In this document: one piece after another, positions 1 through 10,882 of the stretch
How the letters are laid out: each line of letters begins with the position of its first letter
Position numbering within the stretch: position 1 is the first letter of the stretch
Origin: DATMXS01 sp050260275
Lineage (GTDB): Bacteria > Acidobacteriota > Terriglobia > Bryobacterales > Bryobacteraceae
Direction: 5' to 3'
DNA: 18,347 nucleotides
Assembly (NCBI GenBank): GCA_050260275.1
Contig: JBLNBX010000087.1
Span: forward strand, 1-18,347
Notes under the pieces: generated by a model
What the model was told of the DNA's origin: nothing
Databases searched by the model: none
The model's input: only the letters and a program-made list of their open reading frames with translations
Program-made: the position numbers and the translations under genes

Positions 1-159
1 ACCCCCCCGGGGGGGGGGGGGGGGGGCTTGGGGGGGCGCCCCCCCCGGCCCGCGGGCCCCCCCGGGGCCCCCCACGGCGCGCTGAGCGCGGCCCTACTTC
101 TTCCTATTGCCAGACGGAAACGTTGAAATTGATTCCGTGCCGGCCTGTGCCGTGGCGTG
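1..159. other. G/C homopolymer stretch and nuoN downstream flank, no gene
   Basis: Of the first 73 bases, 70 are G or C, mostly in long single-base runs, including an 18-base G run at 9-26 and a C/G palindrome at 47-58. Nothing else in the window looks like this, and it cannot be a normal coding sequence. It is most likely a contig-end or sequencing artefact (inference). Bases 74-159 look like ordinary genomic sequence and hold a short perfect hairpin at 78-90 (CGCGC, loop TGA, GCGCG). No T-rich tail follows it on the minus strand, so I do not call it a terminator for the nuo operon. I see no gene here. Confidence 0.6.
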
Positions 160-1609
160 CTAGCGGAAAAACTCCGCCGCGCGAACGGCGTAGTTGAGCA
201 CCGGCGAAGGGAAGATCCCCAGCACCAGCGTAGCCGCCGCTGATGCCCACAGCGCCGCTTGCAGTCCGAACGGAACCGGGGGCAGATTTTCCGTGGCCTC
301 GCTGGGCTCGTGCATGTACATCACCACCAACAGGCGCAGGTAGTAGTACACCGACACCGCGCTGTTCAGGAGTCCCAGCACCGTCAGCCATACGAGGTCC
401 GACGCCAGCGCGGCCCTGAACACGTAGAACTTGCCGAAGAAACCCGCGGTGAGCGGCACGCCTATCAGCGACAGAAGGAACACCGAGAACAGCGCGGCCA
501 CCACCGGCTGCCTGACGCCCAGGCCCGCGTAATCCGTGATAAGGACGTAGCGCTCGCCCTTGCGCGAGAAGTACGTCACAACGGCGAACGCGCCCACGTT
601 CATCGCAACGTAGGCCGCCAGGTAGAACATTACCGCCGCCGTGCCCACAACCGAGTGCGCCGTGATGGCCACCATGATGTAGCCGGCGTGCGCGATAGAG
701 CTGTAAGCGAGCAGCCGCTTCACGTTCGTCTGGGTCAGGGCGGCGAAGTTGCCCACTACCATCGTGGCCAGCGCGGACGCCCACAGTATCGGCTCCCAAC
801 GCGCCGTTATCGGTCCAAAGGCCGTCAAGAAAACACGCACGAACACCGCGAGAGCCGCGGCTTTCGGCCCGGCCGCCAGGAATGCGCTGATCGGCGATGG
901 CGCGCCCTGGTAAACGTCTGGCGTCCATATCTGGAACGGCGCGGCGGAAAACTTGAAAGCGAAACCGACGAACATCAGCGCCGCCGCCGTTCCCGCCAGC
1001 AGCCCCGGCCTCGACCCCGCAAGCGCATCCCGGATCCCCCCCAGGTACAGCGTGCCGGTGTAGCCGTAGATCAGCGCTATCCCGTAAAGCAGAAAAGCAG
1101 TGGCAAAGGACCCGAGCAAGAAATACTTCGTCGCCGCCTCGTTCGCGAGCTTGACGCCGCGCAGAAAGCCCGCCAGCACGTAGCTCGCTATCGAAGAGAT
1201 CTCCAGGCCGATGAAAACCACGATCAGGTTGTTGGAAGAAACCATGATCGACTGGCCGGCTATGGAGAACAGCACCAGCGCGTAGTACTCGCCGGATTCG
1301 TACGCCTCGCGGCGCATGAAATCGATCGACGCCAGCACCACCAGGATGCCCGCCGCGATGCACAGAATCCTGAAGAACGACGCGAATCCGTCCACCACGA
1401 TCATTCCGAAGAACGCGTCGCCCCCTTGCGAGCCGGCCCACGCCGCGCCAGCAAGCGCTCCGAACAGGCCCACCAGCGCGATGCGCCCCATGTACCGCTT
1501 CGCCCGCGCGCCCGTCAGCGGCTCCAGCACCATCAGGACAATGGCGAAGCCGGTCAGCAGGATCTCGGGAAGAAAGCGGAGGTAATACACCGCGGGCGGG
1601 GCCCCAAAG

Positions 1610-1620
<11 letters not shown>
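160..1620 (-). CDS. nuoN: NADH-quinone oxidoreductase subunit N
   Basis: This is an antiporter-like proton-pumping subunit of complex I in the cytoplasmic membrane. The product is 486 residues, the usual length (about 485 in E. coli), and is hydrophobic throughout with about 14 expected membrane helices. Visible pump residues are Glu140 (in FIGLEISS), Lys223 (AFKFSAAPFQ) and Lys253 (GPKAAALAVF), followed by the family's TNVKRLLAYSSIAHAGY segment. An in-frame ATG lies further upstream (1674), but ATG 1620 is chosen because a strong GGAGGT sits five bases before it and the product then starts at the normal family position. It overlaps the end of nuoM by 11 bases and is the last gene of the operon. 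No frameshift or missing key residue was seen. Confidence 0.96.
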
Positions 1621-3138
<1,518 letters not shown>

Positions 3139-3142
<4 letters not shown>

Positions 3143-4971
3143 CTCAAACCTCCCGCGACGCCCAGCGCCAGCAACACGCCCACGGACCCCAGCAGCACCC
3201 AGGCTGCGTAGCTTCGAATGTTGCCCGACTGCAGCAGCCTCAGCACGCCTCCAGTGGCGCGCGCTCTTGCCGCGATGCCGTTAACGAAACCGTCGATGCC
3301 CGCAACGTCCACCGTGCGCCACAGCACCGCGCGCGACCCGTTAACCACCGGCCGCACGATCGTAGCGAAGTACACCTTGTCGAACACGAACGTCAGGCTG
3401 AACAACCGGTCCGTAGCGGGATCGAAGACGCCAGGCTTCAGCCAATATCCGTAGAACGCAGCCGCGAGCCCTACGATGCCGGCGCCCGCGCCGATGATCA
3501 CGAGTACCGGCGTGTGGTGCAGTTCACTGCGTCCGAATACGGGCTCCAGGAACTCGGGAACCGGGATGAAACCTCCCCCGAGCGCCAGTCCGGCCAGCAC
3601 CACCACCGGCCCCATCATCACCCACGGCGATTCATGCGCGTGCGCGTCTCCGCGGTACGCGCCGAAGAACACCAGGAATATGGCGCGGAAGACGTAGAAG
3701 CTCGTGATGGCTGCCGTTGCCACAGCAATCCAGAACATCACCGGGCTGAAGGCGTGAACGCCGAGCAGAATTGCGTCCTTGGAGTAGAAACCGCTCGTCC
3801 ACGGCAGCGCCGATATAGCCGCCGAGGCCGCCAGCATGGACCAGAACGTTACGGGCGCCTTAGTCCGGAGCCCACCCATGCGCCGCATGTCCTGCTCGCC
3901 CGCCAGCGCGTGCATCACGCTCCCGGCGCCGAGGAACAGAACGGCCTTGAAGAACGCGTGCGTGAACAGGTGGAAGATGCCGGCCGCAAACGCGCCCGCG
4001 CCCACTCCCATGAACATGAACCCGAGCTGCGAGACGGTCGAGTACGCGTAGACTTTCTTGATATCCGTCTGCGCCGTGCCGAGGATTGCCGCGAACAACG
4101 CCGTCGTCAGGCCCACCCACGCCACCATCGCCATTGCCGAGGGCGCGTGCAGGTATAGCGGGGACATGCGCGCGATCATGTACACGCCCGCGGTCACCAT
4201 CGTGGCCGCGTGGATCAGCGCCGAAACCGGCGTAGGGCCTTCCATAGCGTCCGGCAGCCACACGTACAGCGGTATCTGCGCGGATTTCCCCGTCGCGCCG
4301 AGCAGCAGCAGCATGGCGATGATGGTCAGCGTGCCCAGGCCCTGCTCGATGGGCCGCGCGCCGAGATCGGCGAAAATGTCGGCGAAGCTCAGCGACCCGA
4401 ACGTCACCAGCGTCAGGAAGATTGCCAGCGTGAAGCCGTAATCGCCGATGCGGTTCACGATGAACGCCTTGTTCCCTGCGTTGGTGGCGCTGCGCCGCAC
4501 GTACCAGAAGCCGATCAACAGATAGCTGCACAGGCCAACGCCTTCCCAGCCCACGAACATCACCAGCAGGTTCGCCGCGAGCACCAGTGTCAGCATGAAC
4601 GCCATGAACAGGTTCAGGTACGCGAAGAAACGCGGGTAGCCGGCGTCGTGCGCCATATACCCGACCGAGTAGACGTGGATCAGCGTACCCACGAAGGTCA
4701 CCACACCGAGCATCACGGCCGTGAGCCGGTCGAGCATGAACTCCCAGGCGATGGAGAGGTTGCCCGCGCGGATCCAGTCCCCGTAGCGCTCCACGTAAGG
4801 CCCCTCGACTGGCGCGAGCGCGAGGACGCACTTCAGCGCCCAGGCGAACGACAGCGCGGCCGCGCCTATAGCGACGGCGTTGATGACGCCTCTCGGCAGG
4901 CGCCGGCCGGCCATGCCGTTTATCAAGAAGCCGGCCAGCGGAAACGCGGGTATGAGCCAGAGATGCTGCAT
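3139..4971 (-). CDS. nuoL: NADH-quinone oxidoreductase subunit L
   Basis: This is the distal antiporter-like subunit of complex I, with the long lateral helix that braces the membrane arm. The product is 610 residues, compared with 613 in E. coli. Glu143 (VGWEGVGLCSYLLIGFW), Lys229 (LGATGKSAQIPLYVWLPDAM) and His254 (SALIHAATMVT) align by position with E. coli Glu144, Lys229 and His254, so the channel appears functional. The C-terminal third, with FDPATDRLFSLTFVFDKVYF and a final hydrophobic helix, fits the lateral-helix end. It starts at ATG 4971, three bases after the nuoK stop, and ends in a four-base overlap with nuoM. Confidence 0.97.
3148..3154 (-). promoter_or_regulatory. Shine-Dalgarno of nuoM (GTG start)
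   Basis: GGGAGGT on the minus strand lies five bases before the GTG start of nuoM and within the last codons of nuoL. It is among the strongest ribosome sites of the operon and supports the non-ATG start. Confidence 0.7.
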
Positions 4972-4974
4972 CGG

Positions 4975-5286
4975 TCAGTTCTTCATCGAAGCGACTTCAT
5001 CGACCTCGAGAGTGGAGCGGTTCCTGAACACCGTGAGTATGATGGCGAGGCCGACCGCCGCCTCCGCGGCCGCCACCACCATCACAAAGAACGCGAAGAT
5101 GTTTCCGTCCACCTGGTTCAGGTGATAGGAAAACGCGATGAAGCTCAGGCTCACCGCATTGAGCATCAGCTCGATGGACATGAACACCGTGATGATGTTG
5201 CGCCTGAACAGGAAGCCCGCGCAGCCGAGCCCAAACAGGATCGCGCTCAGCACGAGATACCAGGAAAGGGGAACGGTCTCCGCCAT
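4975..5286 (-). CDS. nuoK: NADH-quinone oxidoreductase subunit K
   Basis: This is a small membrane subunit of complex I (MrpC-like) of 103 residues with three hydrophobic helices. The two buried glutamates needed for proton transfer are present at Glu39 (FMSIELMLNA) and Glu75 (VVAAAEAAVGLAI). Their 36-residue spacing matches Glu36 and Glu72 of E. coli. ATG 5286 directly abuts the TAG stop of nuoJ. The short charged C-terminal tail is ordinary for the family. Confidence 0.97.
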   Translation of the reverse strand: MAETVPLSWYLVLSAILFGLGCAGFLFRRNIITVFMSIELMLNAVSLSFIAFSYHLNQVDGNIFAFFVMVVAAAEAAVGLAIILTVFRNRSTLEVDEVASMKN

Positions 5287-5787
5287 CTAGTCAAGCTCCC
5301 TGTAGGCGAGCACCACCGCGCCCACCATCGCGATCAGGATCAGAATCGACGTAATCTCGAACGGCAACAGGTATCTGGTGAACAGGGCGCGCCCGACCTC
5401 GATCGTGGCTCCGGGCACTTTGCCTCCGAAGCGCACCGTCTCGCTGGCCGGAAACGCCCGCCAGACCACGTATGCGATCGCGCCGGTGAACGCAATCACC
5501 AGTGGTATACCTAGCAGCGGCACGATGAGCGATCCCTGCGTGCGCCGCTCCAATCCGGCGTTCAGCAGCATGATCACGAACACAAACAGCACGACGATCG
5601 CGCCCGCGTAGACGATGATCTGCACCGCGGCTATGAACGGCGCGCCCAGCATCAGGTACAGCGCCGCCAGCGAAACCATCACGCCCACCAGCGAGAGGGC
5701 GCTCGACACCGGCTGGCGCCGCGTGACAACCAGCGCGCCGCAAATCACTGCGGCGGCCGCGAACAGTAGGAACAATGCCGTTTGCAT
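5287..5787 (-). CDS. nuoJ: NADH-quinone oxidoreductase subunit J
   Basis: This is a membrane subunit of complex I, 166 residues, slightly shorter than E. coli NuoJ (184). The segment around residues 50-75 (GAPFIAAVQIIVYAGAIVVL) is the family's conserved third helix with the pi-bulge region. About five hydrophobic helices are visible. It starts at ATG 5787, only four bases after the nuoH stop. In most bacteria nuoI would lie between H and J, and there is no room for it here. Confidence 0.95.
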   Translation of the reverse strand: MQTALFLLFAAAAVICGALVVTRRQPVSSALSLVGVMVSLAALYLMLGAPFIAAVQIIVYAGAIVVLFVFVIMLLNAGLERRTQGSLIVPLLGIPLVIAFTGAIAYVVWRAFPASETVRFGGKVPGATIEVGRALFTRYLLPFEITSILILIAMVGAVVLAYRELD

Positions 5788-5791
5788 ACCG

Positions 5792-6982
5792 CTATCCGAT
5801 CAGCGCCACCATCAGCCCCGTCACCATGAGGTTCACGATCGCAACCGGGAACAGGAACTTCCAGGTAAAGCTCATCAACTGGTCGTAGCGGAAACGCGGC
5901 AGCGTGCCGCGCACCCACATGAACACGAACAGGATCAGCCCGGTCTTCGCCCCGAACCAGAACAAGGGAACCAGGATAGAGTTCACCACCGGCACCAGAA
6001 ACAACACAGCGATCAGGAACAACACGATGCCGATGATGGAAAGCGTCCTGCGGTCGGGCTTGCGCGCCCGCCCCATCGCGCCCCAGAACGCGATCGCCGC
6101 CAGCGCCATGAACACCGCCGGGGGCACCCACGATGATCCGTACTCGGCCGGCCACAGCGGCAGCCATCCGCCCAGAAACAGCGTTGTCGCCATCGCGCTC
6201 ACCGTGATCATGTTGGCGTACTCGGCCAGGAAGAACCCGGCGAACTTCATCGAGCTGTACTCGGTATGGAATCCAGCCACCAGCTCCGTTTCGGCTTCGG
6301 GCAGATCGAATGGAATCCGGTTCGTTTCAGCGAATACGGCCACCACAAAAATGATGAAGCTGAACACCTGCGGGAACGGCGCGCGGAATATGTTCCAGGC
6401 CGGGAAAAACCCCCAGTAGTAATTCGCCTGCGTATCGACGATCTCCCTCAGGCTAAGCGTATTCGACAGCAGCAGCACCGCCGCCACCGCCATGCCTAGC
6501 GGCAGTTCGTAGCTCACCAACTGCGCCGACGCGCGCAGGCCGCCCAGCAGCGGGTACTTGCTGTTCGACGCCCACCCGCCCAGCACGATGCCGTAGACCA
6601 TCAGGGATGATATCGCCAGTATGAACAGCACACCGATGCTGATGTCGGTGATCTGCATCGCTGTTACCGTGCCGGCCACCTCGATCACCGGGCCGAACGG
6701 GATCACCGCAATCGGTATCAGCGCCAGCGTGATGGCCAGAAACGGCGCAAGCAGATAGAGAAACTTGTTCGCGCCCGCGGGCACGAGGTCTTCCTTGGTC
6801 AGCAGCTTGAGCGCGTCGGCGACGGGCTGCAGCAGCCCGTGCGGTCCCACGCGGTAAGGGCCCGGCCGCACCTGGATGTGCGCGATCACCTTGCGCTCCA
6901 CCCACTGCAAGTACAGCAGCGCCACCAGAAGCACGGCGATGACCGCGAATATCTTCGCCAGGGCTACGTAGTAGAAGATCAT
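5792..6982 (-). CDS. nuoH: NADH-quinone oxidoreductase subunit H
   Basis: NuoH is the membrane subunit that joins the two arms of complex I and forms most of the quinone chamber. Family hallmarks are VERKVIAHIQVRPGPYRVGP (residues 28-47), ADALKLLTKED near 55-65, and FAETNRIPFDLPEAETELVA followed by GFHTEYSSMKFAGFF. The product is 396 residues, longer than the 325 of E. coli NuoH. The extra length lies mainly in a loop after the fifth helix (TQANYYWGFFPAWNIFRAPF) and in the C-terminal third. Longer versions are common outside proteobacteria. It starts at ATG 6982, nine bases after the nuoG stop. Confidence 0.96.
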   Translation of the reverse strand: MIFYYVALAKIFAVIAVLLVALLYLQWVERKVIAHIQVRPGPYRVGPHGLLQPVADALKLLTKEDLVPAGANKFLYLLAPFLAITLALIPIAVIPFGPVIEVAGTVTAMQITDISIGVLFILAISSLMVYGIVLGGWASNSKYPLLGGLRASAQLVSYELPLGMAVAAVLLLSNTLSLREIVDTQANYYWGFFPAWNIFRAPFPQVFSFIIFVVAVFAETNRIPFDLPEAETELVAGFHTEYSSMKFAGFFLAEYANMITVSAMATTLFLGGWLPLWPAEYGSSWVPPAVFMALAAIAFWGAMGRARKPDRRTLSIIGIVLFLIAVLFLVPVVNSILVPLFWFGAKTGLILFVFMWVRGTLPRFRYDQLMSFTWKFLFPVAIVNLMVTGLMVALIG

Positions 6983-6991
6983 CGCCGCGTT

Positions 6992-9079
6992 CTAGCCCTC
7001 GTACAATCCCCGCGTGCGTTCGAGCACGGCGTTCAGCGTATTCGAGTACCGCCCCAGCGTGCCGGACGTAAACAGCGTGTCGCCAGCGGATTCGATCAGC
7101 TCCGGCCGCGGCTCCACTCCGGTCCTCTCCGCCGGCGGCCGCGTCAGAGCAGTTCCCGCCGCCAGTTCGTGCGCGGGCACCGCGTATCCCGGCACGCTGC
7201 TGTGAATCTCGGCCCACACCGCCTCCGGCGACCATCGCCCAAGCGCTTTCAGGTCGAGTCCCATCGCCCTCGCGATCAATCCGAAGATCTCCAGGTCCGC
7301 CTTCGTGCCCGGCTTCTGCATGGCGCGTTTCAGCCGCTGCACCTCGCCGCACACGCTCGTCACGGTGCCGGATTTCTCGTACGCCGACGCCGCCGGCAGA
7401 ACCACGTCCGCGCGCTGCGCAGTCTCGGTGAGAAACATGTCCTGCACGACGACAAAAGCGCTCCCGGAAGCCAGAGTCCGCCCGTTCTTCAGCGGGTTCG
7501 CACCCACCACCCACAGAACGTCTAGGTCGGGCGCGGCCAGCATCTCGGGCAGCGTCAGACCCGGTTCGCCCGAGGGCCGGTAGCCCGGCAGCAGCTCCGG
7601 CACGAGCCCCATGTCGATCGCGCCGCGCGAGTTCGAGTAGTCAACCAGCGGCACGTACTTCACGGGTATGCCAAGCGAGTCGCCAAACTCCACCAGCCGC
7701 CGCACGCCGGCGCCCTTCACGCCCGCGCCGAACAGCACCACCAGCTCGGGCTCTTGCTTAAGGTCGTCGCGCAGTTGTTCCAGCCCGTCCAGTTCCTCTC
7801 CTGGCGGAGTCGAGATAACGCGCTTTGCGATCCTGTCCTCGCGCTCCGGCCCCTGCCGCACCGTGTAGACGTGCGCGCCGTGGTGGCGCCAGTTAGCGCG
7901 CACCTGGAACGAGAGGAACGAGTGTTGCATGGCGAGGTCGGTCGCTATGATCAGCACCGCTTTGGAGTTGTACACATCCGCCGAGGACGCCAGCGCGCCT
8001 TCCCTGCCCGCGACAGCGTCGAGCAGCGTGGCCACGTCACCCGTGCGGTGATGGTCGATGTTGTTAGTCTTGAGCTGCGTGCGCGCGAGTTTCTGAAGGT
8101 AGTAGTTCTCTTCGTTGGTCGTGTGGTTCGACCCGACAATGCCGAACCGCCCGCCGCGTTCCAGCGTCTCCCGGAACCTCTCTACCACCGCCTGGATGGC
8201 GGCGTCCCAGGATACTTCCTGCAGGCCTTCGGCGGTCCGCATCAGCGGAGACGCCAGCCGGTCGGGGCTTTCGGTGAAATCGCCCGCGTAGCGGCCCTTT
8301 ATGCACAGGAACTCGCCGTTGATGCCCGAGCGATCGCGGTTGTTGCCGCGGTGTATGCGGTCGTTCCGGATCCCCAGCGTAGTCTTGCAGCCGTTCGAGC
8401 AGTGCGTGCAGATCGTGCCGACGTGGTTCATCTCCCACGGGCGCGTCTGGTAGCGGTACATACCGCTCGTCAGCGCGCCTACCGGGCAGATGTCTATGCA
8501 CATGCCGCACTCGTCGCAGTCGAGGTGATCGCCCTTGTTGGGCGCTATCTCCGTCGTTGCCCCGCGGTTCACTATTCCGAGCGCGTTCACGCCCATGCCC
8601 TCGCCGCAGATGCGCACGCACCGGAAGCAGAGTATGCAGCGCGGCCTGTCGTAGAACACCACGGGCGACCACTGCTCCTCATCCACGTGGTACTTGTTCT
8701 CCAGGAACCGGCTCTCGCCCACCCCGTACCGGAACGTCATGTCCTGGAGTTCGCACTCGCCGCCCTTGTCGCACACCGGGCAATCCAGCGGGTGATTCAG
8801 CAGCAGGAACTCGAGCATGCCCTTGCGCGCGTGCGCCACCTTGGGTGTGTCCGTGTGGATCACCATGCCCTCGGCCACCTGGAGCGTGCAGGCTGTCATC
8901 AGCTTGGGCGCTTTCTCCACCTCCACCAGGCACATGCGGCAGGCGCCCTGAAGCGACAGGCCCTCGTAGTAGCAGAACGATGGAATCTCAATGCCGGCGC
9001 GCCGCGCTGCCTCGATCACCAGCGTTCCGGCCGGCGCCTCGATCTCTTTTCCGTCGATGGTCAGCTTCACGTTCGCCAT
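6992..9079 (-). CDS. nuoG: NADH-quinone oxidoreductase subunit G, FeS-rich form
   Basis: This is the large FeS subunit of the NADH arm. The product is 695 residues: an N-terminal ferredoxin and FeS region, then a molybdopterin-oxidoreductase-like fold that in this family carries no catalytic cofactor. Visible ligand sets are N1b (Cys36, 47, 50, 64), N5 (His96, Cys100, 103, 109), two four-cysteine ferredoxin motifs (Cys148/151/154/158 and Cys188/191/194/198), and an N7 motif (Cys224, 227, 231, 259, spaced C-x2-C-x3-C-x27-C). E. coli NuoG keeps only four of the eight ferredoxin-type cysteines, so this form could hold one more 4Fe-4S cluster, as in HydA- and formate-dehydrogenase-like relatives. 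ATG 9079 lies nine bases after the nuoF stop. The product is shorter than E. coli NuoG (about 900 residues) and close to mitochondrial 75-kDa subunit length. Confidence 0.96.
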   Translation of the reverse strand: MANVKLTIDGKEIEAPAGTLVIEAARRAGIEIPSFCYYEGLSLQGACRMCLVEVEKAPKLMTACTLQVAEGMVIHTDTPKVAHARKGMLEFLLLNHPLDCPVCDKGGECELQDMTFRYGVGESRFLENKYHVDEEQWSPVVFYDRPRCILCFRCVRICGEGMGVNALGIVNRGATTEIAPNKGDHLDCDECGMCIDICPVGALTSGMYRYQTRPWEMNHVGTICTHCSNGCKTTLGIRNDRIHRGNNRDRSGINGEFLCIKGRYAGDFTESPDRLASPLMRTAEGLQEVSWDAAIQAVVERFRETLERGGRFGIVGSNHTTNEENYYLQKLARTQLKTNNIDHHRTGDVATLLDAVAGREGALASSADVYNSKAVLIIATDLAMQHSFLSFQVRANWRHHGAHVYTVRQGPEREDRIAKRVISTPPGEELDGLEQLRDDLKQEPELVVLFGAGVKGAGVRRLVEFGDSLGIPVKYVPLVDYSNSRGAIDMGLVPELLPGYRPSGEPGLTLPEMLAAPDLDVLWVVGANPLKNGRTLASGSAFVVVQDMFLTETAQRADVVLPAASAYEKSGTVTSVCGEVQRLKRAMQKPGTKADLEIFGLIARAMGLDLKALGRWSPEAVWAEIHSSVPGYAVPAHELAAGTALTRPPAERTGVEPRPELIESAGDTLFTSGTLGRYSNTLNAVLERTRGLYEG

Positions 9080-9088
9080 GCCCAGGAC

Positions 9089-10387
9089 CTATGCCTCCGC
9101 CTTCTCGAACGGGCAGCCGCCGGTTTCGATGTGCGCCATGAACTCGTCCTCGAACTTCTCGACGAAGGCCTGCGTAGGCATGGCTGCCGCGTCTCCGAGC
9201 GGGCAGAACGTGCGTCCCAGCATCGATACACACACGTCTTTGATTAATGGGATGTCGCTCGCGACGCCGCCGCCGGAGTGAATTCGCCCGATGATCTTCT
9301 TCAGCCAGAGCGTGCCCTCGCGGCAGGGAATGCACCACCCGCAACTCTCGTGCGCGTAGAAGCTGATGATCCGCAGGGCCGCCCGCACCATGCACGTGCT
9401 CTCGTCCATGACGATCACGCCGCCCGAGCCCAGCATGCTGCCCGCCTTCGCGACCGAATCGAAATCCATCGCGATGTCGCACTCTTCGGCCTTGAGCACC
9501 GGGCATGACGAGCCGCCCGGGATCACCGCCTTCAGCCGCTTGCCGCCGCGTACGCCGCCTCCCACTTCTTCGATCATCCGCAGCAGGTTGAACCCCATCG
9601 GCAGCTCGTAGACGCCCGGCTTGTTCACGTGTCCGGAGAGGCAGAACAGACGCGTGCCGCCGTTCTTCGGCGTGCCCAGCGCCGCGAATTTCGCGCCGCC
9701 CTCGCGGATAATCACCGGCACCGAGCAGTAGCTCTCCACGTTGTTCAGCACCGTGGGCGACTGGTACAGCCCCGCTACCGCCGGGAACGGCGGGCGTATT
9801 CTCGGCACCCCGCGTTTACCCTCCAGCGACTCGAGCTGCGCGGACTCCTCGCCGCACTCGTAGGCGCCGGCGCCCGTGTGCACCCACGCGTCGAAATCGA
9901 AGCCCGTGCCCTGGATGTTCTTTCCCATCCAGCCGCTCGCGTACGCCTCGTCGATGGCGCGGTTGAGTATGTCGATCAGGTATCTGTACTCGCCGCGCAC
10001 GTAAATGTAGCCGCGATGCGAATCCACCGCCAGGCCGGCAATCAGCATGCCTTCGAGCAGTTGGTGCGGGTCAAACTCGATCAGCAGGCGGTCCTTGCAC
10101 GTGCCCGGCTCGCTCTCGTCCGCGTTGACGACGATGTACTTCGGTTTGTCCGACGTCCGCGGCACGAAGCTCCATTTCATGCCCGTAGGAAAGCCCGCGC
10201 CTCCGCGCCCGCGCAGGTTCGACTGCTTCACCTCGTCGATGATCTCCTGGGGCGTCATCTTGGCGGCCTTGAGGAACGCCTGGTAGCCGTCGTGGGCGAG
10301 GTAGGTCTTGATCGACGCGGAATCGGGCAGGCCGAACCGGCGGGTCAGCACCTTGATCTCGTAAGGGCTGGGTTCGTTGTAGAGCAT
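9089..10387 (-). CDS. nuoF: NADH-quinone oxidoreductase subunit F (NADH/FMN site)
   Basis: NuoF binds NADH and FMN and passes electrons to cluster N3. The product is 432 residues, near the normal length. The glycine-rich nucleotide loop is at 60-73 (GRGGAGFPTGMKWS). The FMN-region signature is at 172-186, and the N3 ligands are Cys349, 352, 355 (ESCGWCIPCREG) and Cys395 (TFCPLGD). The FMN-region motif reads GAGAYECGEESAQLES: Glu177 and Gln184 stand where the classic signature has hydrophobic residues. The open frame extends upstream to 10582, but that part overlaps nuoE and does not look like NuoF. ATG 10387 shares one base with the nuoE stop and is clearly the start. Confidence 0.96.
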   Translation of the reverse strand: MLYNEPSPYEIKVLTRRFGLPDSASIKTYLAHDGYQAFLKAAKMTPQEIIDEVKQSNLRGRGGAGFPTGMKWSFVPRTSDKPKYIVVNADESEPGTCKDRLLIEFDPHQLLEGMLIAGLAVDSHRGYIYVRGEYRYLIDILNRAIDEAYASGWMGKNIQGTGFDFDAWVHTGAGAYECGEESAQLESLEGKRGVPRIRPPFPAVAGLYQSPTVLNNVESYCSVPVIIREGGAKFAALGTPKNGGTRLFCLSGHVNKPGVYELPMGFNLLRMIEEVGGGVRGGKRLKAVIPGGSSCPVLKAEECDIAMDFDSVAKAGSMLGSGGVIVMDESTCMVRAALRIISFYAHESCGWCIPCREGTLWLKKIIGRIHSGGGVASDIPLIKDVCVSMLGRTFCPLGDAAAMPTQAFVEKFEDEFMAHIETGGCPFEKAEA

Positions 10388-10881
10388 CACGGGCGCTTGC
10401 GCAACTCCTCGATGAGCTTGTCGAACTTCTCCGGCGTGACGTGGTGGTGGAAGTCGTAGTTGACCTGCAGCGCCGGCCCCCAGGAGCACGCGCCGATGCA
10501 CTCCACCTCCTCGAGCGAGAACTCCCCGTCCGGCGTGACCTCCTTGTGGCCAATGCCAAGCTTCCGGCAGGCGTGCTCCCACAGCTCCGCGCCGCCGACC
10601 AGAAGGCAGCTTATGTTCGTGCAGATCTGTATGTGGTTCCGGCCGAGCTGCTTGCGCCGCAGCATCGAGTAGTACGTGACTACTTCGTTCACCTGGAGCG
10701 GAGTGATGCCCACGCGGCGCGCCACCTCTTCGACGAGCTCGTCGGTGATGGAGCCGATCTCGTCCTGGCCATACAGCAGCATCGGAACCACCGCCGAGCG
10801 CTGCTTTCCCGGCGGATAGCTGCTCAACAACCTATCGAACTTCGCTTCTAACTCCGGTGAGAGCTTCACTGTCGCGGCCAC
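10387..10881 (-). CDS. nuoE: NADH-quinone oxidoreductase subunit E
   Basis: This is the thioredoxin-fold subunit of the NADH arm, 164 residues, carrying the N1a 2Fe-2S cluster. The ligands are visible as Cys87-x4-Cys92 (CTNISC) and Cys128-x3-Cys132 (CIGAC). An N-terminal helical bundle with GITPLQVNEVVTYYSM is typical of the family. The first possible start is GTG 10881, one base after the nuoD stop, with AGGTGA almost touching it. A second GTG at 10869 has GAGGTGG at better spacing and would remove four residues. The choice between the two is uncertain. The stop overlaps the nuoF ATG by one base. Confidence 0.95.
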   Translation of the reverse strand: MAATVKLSPELEAKFDRLLSSYPPGKQRSAVVPMLLYGQDEIGSITDELVEEVARRVGITPLQVNEVVTYYSMLRRKQLGRNHIQICTNISCLLVGGAELWEHACRKLGIGHKEVTPDGEFSLEEVECIGACSWGPALQVNYDFHHHVTPEKFDKLIEELRKRP

Positions 10882-10882
10882 C

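Noticed and set aside
4210..5514. A 434-codon plus-strand open frame antisense to nuoL, nuoK and nuoJ
   Set aside because: Its product is dominated by His, Arg, Gln, Glu and Asp in the way typical of a shadow frame opposite hydrophobic genes in GC-rich DNA. The minus-strand genes it opposes are unmistakable.
7754..9247. A 497-codon plus-strand open frame antisense to nuoG
   Set aside because: It has shadow-frame composition (Val, Ala, Arg, His) with no recognisable motif, while the opposite strand encodes NuoG with full FeS ligand sets.
10388..10582. Upstream extension of the nuoF frame
   Set aside because: It overlaps nuoE in another frame and has no NuoF similarity. ATG 10387 overlaps the nuoE stop in the usual coupled fashion.
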